From Lutjanus erythropterus (lineage: Eukaryota; Chordata; Actinopteri; Lutjaniformes; Lutjanidae), in assembly GCA_020091685.1 (NCBI GenBank), contig CM034601.1, forward strand, positions 8,992,419 to 9,056,418: a DNA stretch of 64,000 nt, written 5' to 3'. Under the pieces are notes generated by a model that searched no databases, was not told the DNA's origin, and saw only the letters and a list, made by a program, of their open reading frames with translations. Shown here piece by piece: positions 61,131-64,000 of the stretch (positions within the stretch are counted from its first letter, which is position 1; each line of letters opens with the position of its first letter). The translations under genes and the position numbers were made by a program.

Positions 61131-61292
61131 CCAAATTACAGACTGGCCTTGGCAAGTCGACTGTACGGAGTCAGTATGTGTCCAAGTGCATCTGCTTGTG
61201 AAAACATGGGCGCCTGTAGCAAACTGTTTGTATGGCAAGTCTGTAAACTTGACAAGCATCTCCAGCAGCTAATTTTACTGATTAGCAAACTT

Positions 61293-61445
61293 TAAAGGGA
61301 CAGTCCACCGAAAAATTTAAATTCAGTCATTATCTTCTCACCCTCATGCTGATTTAGTTTTTTAGTCCACAAAACACTGGTGGAGTTTCACAGGAAGACG
61401 GCGCTGCAGAATCTCCTGAACAATTGACGTGAATGGTGGTCAGTT
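61293..61445. repeat. Repeat start TTTAAAGGGACAGTCCACCG
   Basis: Left end followed by TCATTATCTTCTCACCCTCA and TTTTTTAGTCCACAAAACAC; faces the related end at 59130-59247. Confidence 0.6.
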
Positions 61446-63104
61446 TCCGTGCACATGTGAATGTGGCTCCAAGCTAATATCATGACAACATCTAAAGTGC
61501 CCTTTTAGTGGACAAAATGTAGTAAAGTGCCCTCTAAGGTGCCCTTTCAGAAAATATGACAAAGTGCCATGTAGGCTGGCCTACATACTAAAAAATGATT
61601 TGGCCTCAATGTACCTTTAAATAGTTCAATAATTCCTTGTGTGTTTTTATTACAAAGTGTAGTAGCTGTTGTACACTAAAACAATCTTAATCTCAACCAG
61701 GAATTGGAACTTTTCACCTTAAATGCATGACGATGACGCTTGAAACTGTAGCACCACTGTCCACAATTGTTTCACTGTGTCCAGTGTATCTTCTTTAAAG
61801 TCCCTCTCCACTCAAACATCTGTATGCATATTATTTCATTGTGCAGAATGACGTATGTGCACTGATTGACGGGAAGATGGCGCCCATGTTACTTGCCCCA
61901 GTACAGCCTCTGCTTCCACCTCCAGTGCCGTACCAAAGACAAATTCCACCGACCTCGATCGTGTGGCCATTATTAATTGATTGATTGACTGATTAAATGA
62001 TTGACACTAGAAGGCTGTTTTCAGATTCATCTGCTGAAGGGGGAAGTTTTTCTTAAATCTGAGTTTAAGTCATGTACCAGCAGAACTTGTAAGCCTTACA
62101 AATACGATGAAAACCTTAAAACCTCAGTATACATTGAAATAAAGAACAGTTGCATATCAGGGAAGAGTAGATATAATTTTAAACACAAATTTGAACTTTT
62201 TTGCATGAAAAAACATGTCAGATGCCAAGTTTCAATTTGTAAATGTTAATATAACACACTCAAATCAAAGTGTCATTGCCATACCAAATTCATCAAAAGT
62301 TAAAATTCTAAAAAAGTAGGTAGGCAAATATATATATATATATTTATTTTATATATATTATTCACAAGCTGTACAACTACAAATGCATACAAACCCATTT
62401 ATAAACTCTCATGAGAAACATTATTATTCAAAAATGAGTTGAGGTCCTTATTAGTCAAACAAAAGAGCACAGACTAAAACTATTTTAGCATCATTTTCAC
62501 CCTTGCAGAAACACACAGATAGCACACTCCCCTCCCCCAGCATGTGCACACACACACACACCCACACACACATGCATACACAGTCCCTCTGGCTCCCATG
62601 AACACCATATGGGCTGATCACACAGCTCAGGGTATTAACAGTTATTTGCCTGCATGGGAGCAGAGCTGTTTTCAGTCGCGTACCATGTTGACAGTTCCAC
62701 AGCTAATGACCACACCATAAACCTGTGAAGGCCTCATGAGGGATAAAGTCCACTTCTAATGTGCCTCAGTGGGAGTGTGACCTGATGCTCGTCTCAGCTG
62801 AAGGAATGGCTCTTAAATCGTCTTTGTCTTTAGTAAACGTTACGTAATGTTTATCTGCCAGGGAGGTTCCTCGCAGCTAAACAGAAATTTGAATTTAGAC
62901 TCATCAACTAGTCTAAAAGAAGAAAAACATTCACCAAACACTAAAAATTGAGTTTATTAACTGATAAGGTTAAAGATTTACAGAAGAAATACAATGTGTG
63001 CTATCAGTCACATCTTTTATATTATCTACCAGCCACAGGTCAAACACCAGTATCAACTTCAGCGTCACAATGGTTTGTAAAGTTATCTGAAGGAACGTGG
63101 TTTG

Positions 63105-63170
63105 TTTCCAAAATGTGGAGTCCCTGAGGGCTCTGCTCTTGGTCCTCTGCAATCCTCTCTTTGTACTACT
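63105..63170 (+). mobile_element. Scrap of LINE reverse transcriptase
   Basis: The + strand reads FPKCGVPEGSALGPLQSSLC, which resembles the GVPQGSVLGPLLF motif of non-LTR reverse transcriptases. It is too short to classify. Confidence 0.6.
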
Positions 63171-63177
63171 ATATTGA

Positions 63178-63200
63178 TTTTTTTTTTTTTTTTTTTTTTT
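63178..63200. repeat. Poly(T) run of 23
   Basis: A single-base run just after the reverse transcriptase scrap. A poly(A) tail of a minus-strand insertion is possible. Confidence 0.9.
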
Positions 63201-64000
63201 GTATTGATTAAATTAATAAATAACAAGATAGAGATAAATGACACAAACTCAACCAAACAACAACAAAAGAGTAACAACAATATAAATTCAAATACAAAAC
63301 AATTTTCTCCAGTATTTGCATTATGATGTCTTGAAATTTCCATTTAAGCAGTCTGTCCGTTTTTTCTCCAGTGGTGAGCTTTTTGAGTTTTATTTGTTGG
63401 GTTGTTTCAGGAGATAACCTCTCACCTGTAAATACTTAAAAATGTTTTTGGTCCAGCTCGTACTTTGAAGCTATTATTACATTATTGTTGCCTCTCCTTC
63501 TAGTGTACAGGCATCTGAATTTGAGCTGTCATTAATAAGCGTACAATTTTCTACTTTTGTCGTTACTTTTAACATAACATTATTTTGATCATAATGTCTT
63601 TAAAGTGCTGCTCCAACATTAGTGTCAGACTTCAACTTTGGGGAAAAAAACAGACTGCAAAATAGTCAACTCAACATTCTGGTGTCTCTAAGCGAATTCA
63701 AACCCACGATCAATAACCACACTGCCTCTATTTTATTTAAATTGTGCGGTTAAGTAATGGTTATAATAATAATAATGACAATAAAAGTGAGAGGTAATTC
63801 ACATTTGTGAATTAATCTGGTCATGATGGGTTAGAATATTTGATCATATTACACTAATTTTAGCTTCCCTGCTCTCTATCCATGTGAGGTCAGACTTTAA
63901 GGTGTCCATCATACCTGTCTGATCTCCTCAAACCTTAAATTCCATCCTGTGCTCAGATTACAGGCCTCCTGTCTTCCCCTAGAGTTAAAAAGAAATCAGC

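Larger units (their letters stand above)
58251..64000. other. Intergenic region after usp2, repeats only
   Basis: Holds family G copy 5, facing ends of a TTAAAGGGAYWRTYCACC-type repeat (59130-59247 and from 61293), family B copies 2 and 3, family E copy 2, a long GT tract, a TA tract (about 62329-62360), a reverse transcriptase scrap (63105-63170) and a poly(T) run. No supported gene. Confidence 0.5.

Overview
The window reads as nuclear DNA of a ray-finned fish, probably a spiny-rayed (percomorph) teleost. It has short exons with GT-AG introns, no operon structure, AT-rich introns, long GT microsatellites, tRNA-derived SINEs of a type common in percomorph genomes, and many small inverted-repeat DNA transposon remnants. 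The species cannot be named from the sequence.

Two protein-coding genes lie head to tail on the + strand. The first, spanning 5268-31144, is alpha-tectorin (tecta). I could join 23 coding exons, all with compatible splice phases, into one 2198-residue reading frame: signal peptide, NIDO domain, four von Willebrand D-type modules (each with C8/TIL parts), a ZP domain, a tribasic cleavage-like site, an EGF-like module and a weakly hydrophobic C-terminal tail that fits a GPI signal. Alpha-tectorin is a main non-collagenous protein of the tectorial and otolithic membranes of the inner ear. A possible untranslated first exon ends at 177.

The second gene, spanning 43924-57437, is the ubiquitin-specific protease usp2. 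Twelve coding exons join into a 404-residue protein that corresponds to the short (USP2-45-like) isoform: a 52-residue N-terminus followed by a complete USP catalytic core with Cys69, His350, Asn367 and two CxxC zinc pairs. A likely poly(A) signal lies at 58232. No exon for the long USP2-69 N-terminus was seen in the window.

The rest is intron and intergenic sequence full of repeats. The main families are: (A) six copies of a 0.6-0.85 kb inverted-repeat element bounded by TTAA; (C) three copies of a TA-flanked element starting CAACCCCAATTCC, one of them almost purely two facing ends; tRNA-derived SINEs (three copies); relics of non-LTR reverse transcriptases; a 570-bp-period tandem array at about 34.15-35.60 kb; a 39-bp minisatellite near 43.2 kb; and an inverted-repeat element filled with GGTTCT/AGAACC repeats at 40963-41698. 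I found no rRNA genes, intact tRNA genes, CRISPR arrays or viral genes. I also found no wholly new system. The most interesting points are the eroded third D module of tecta, its EGF-like C-terminal module, a GC-AG intron, a stop-producing NAGNAG acceptor, and the inverted-repeat families.
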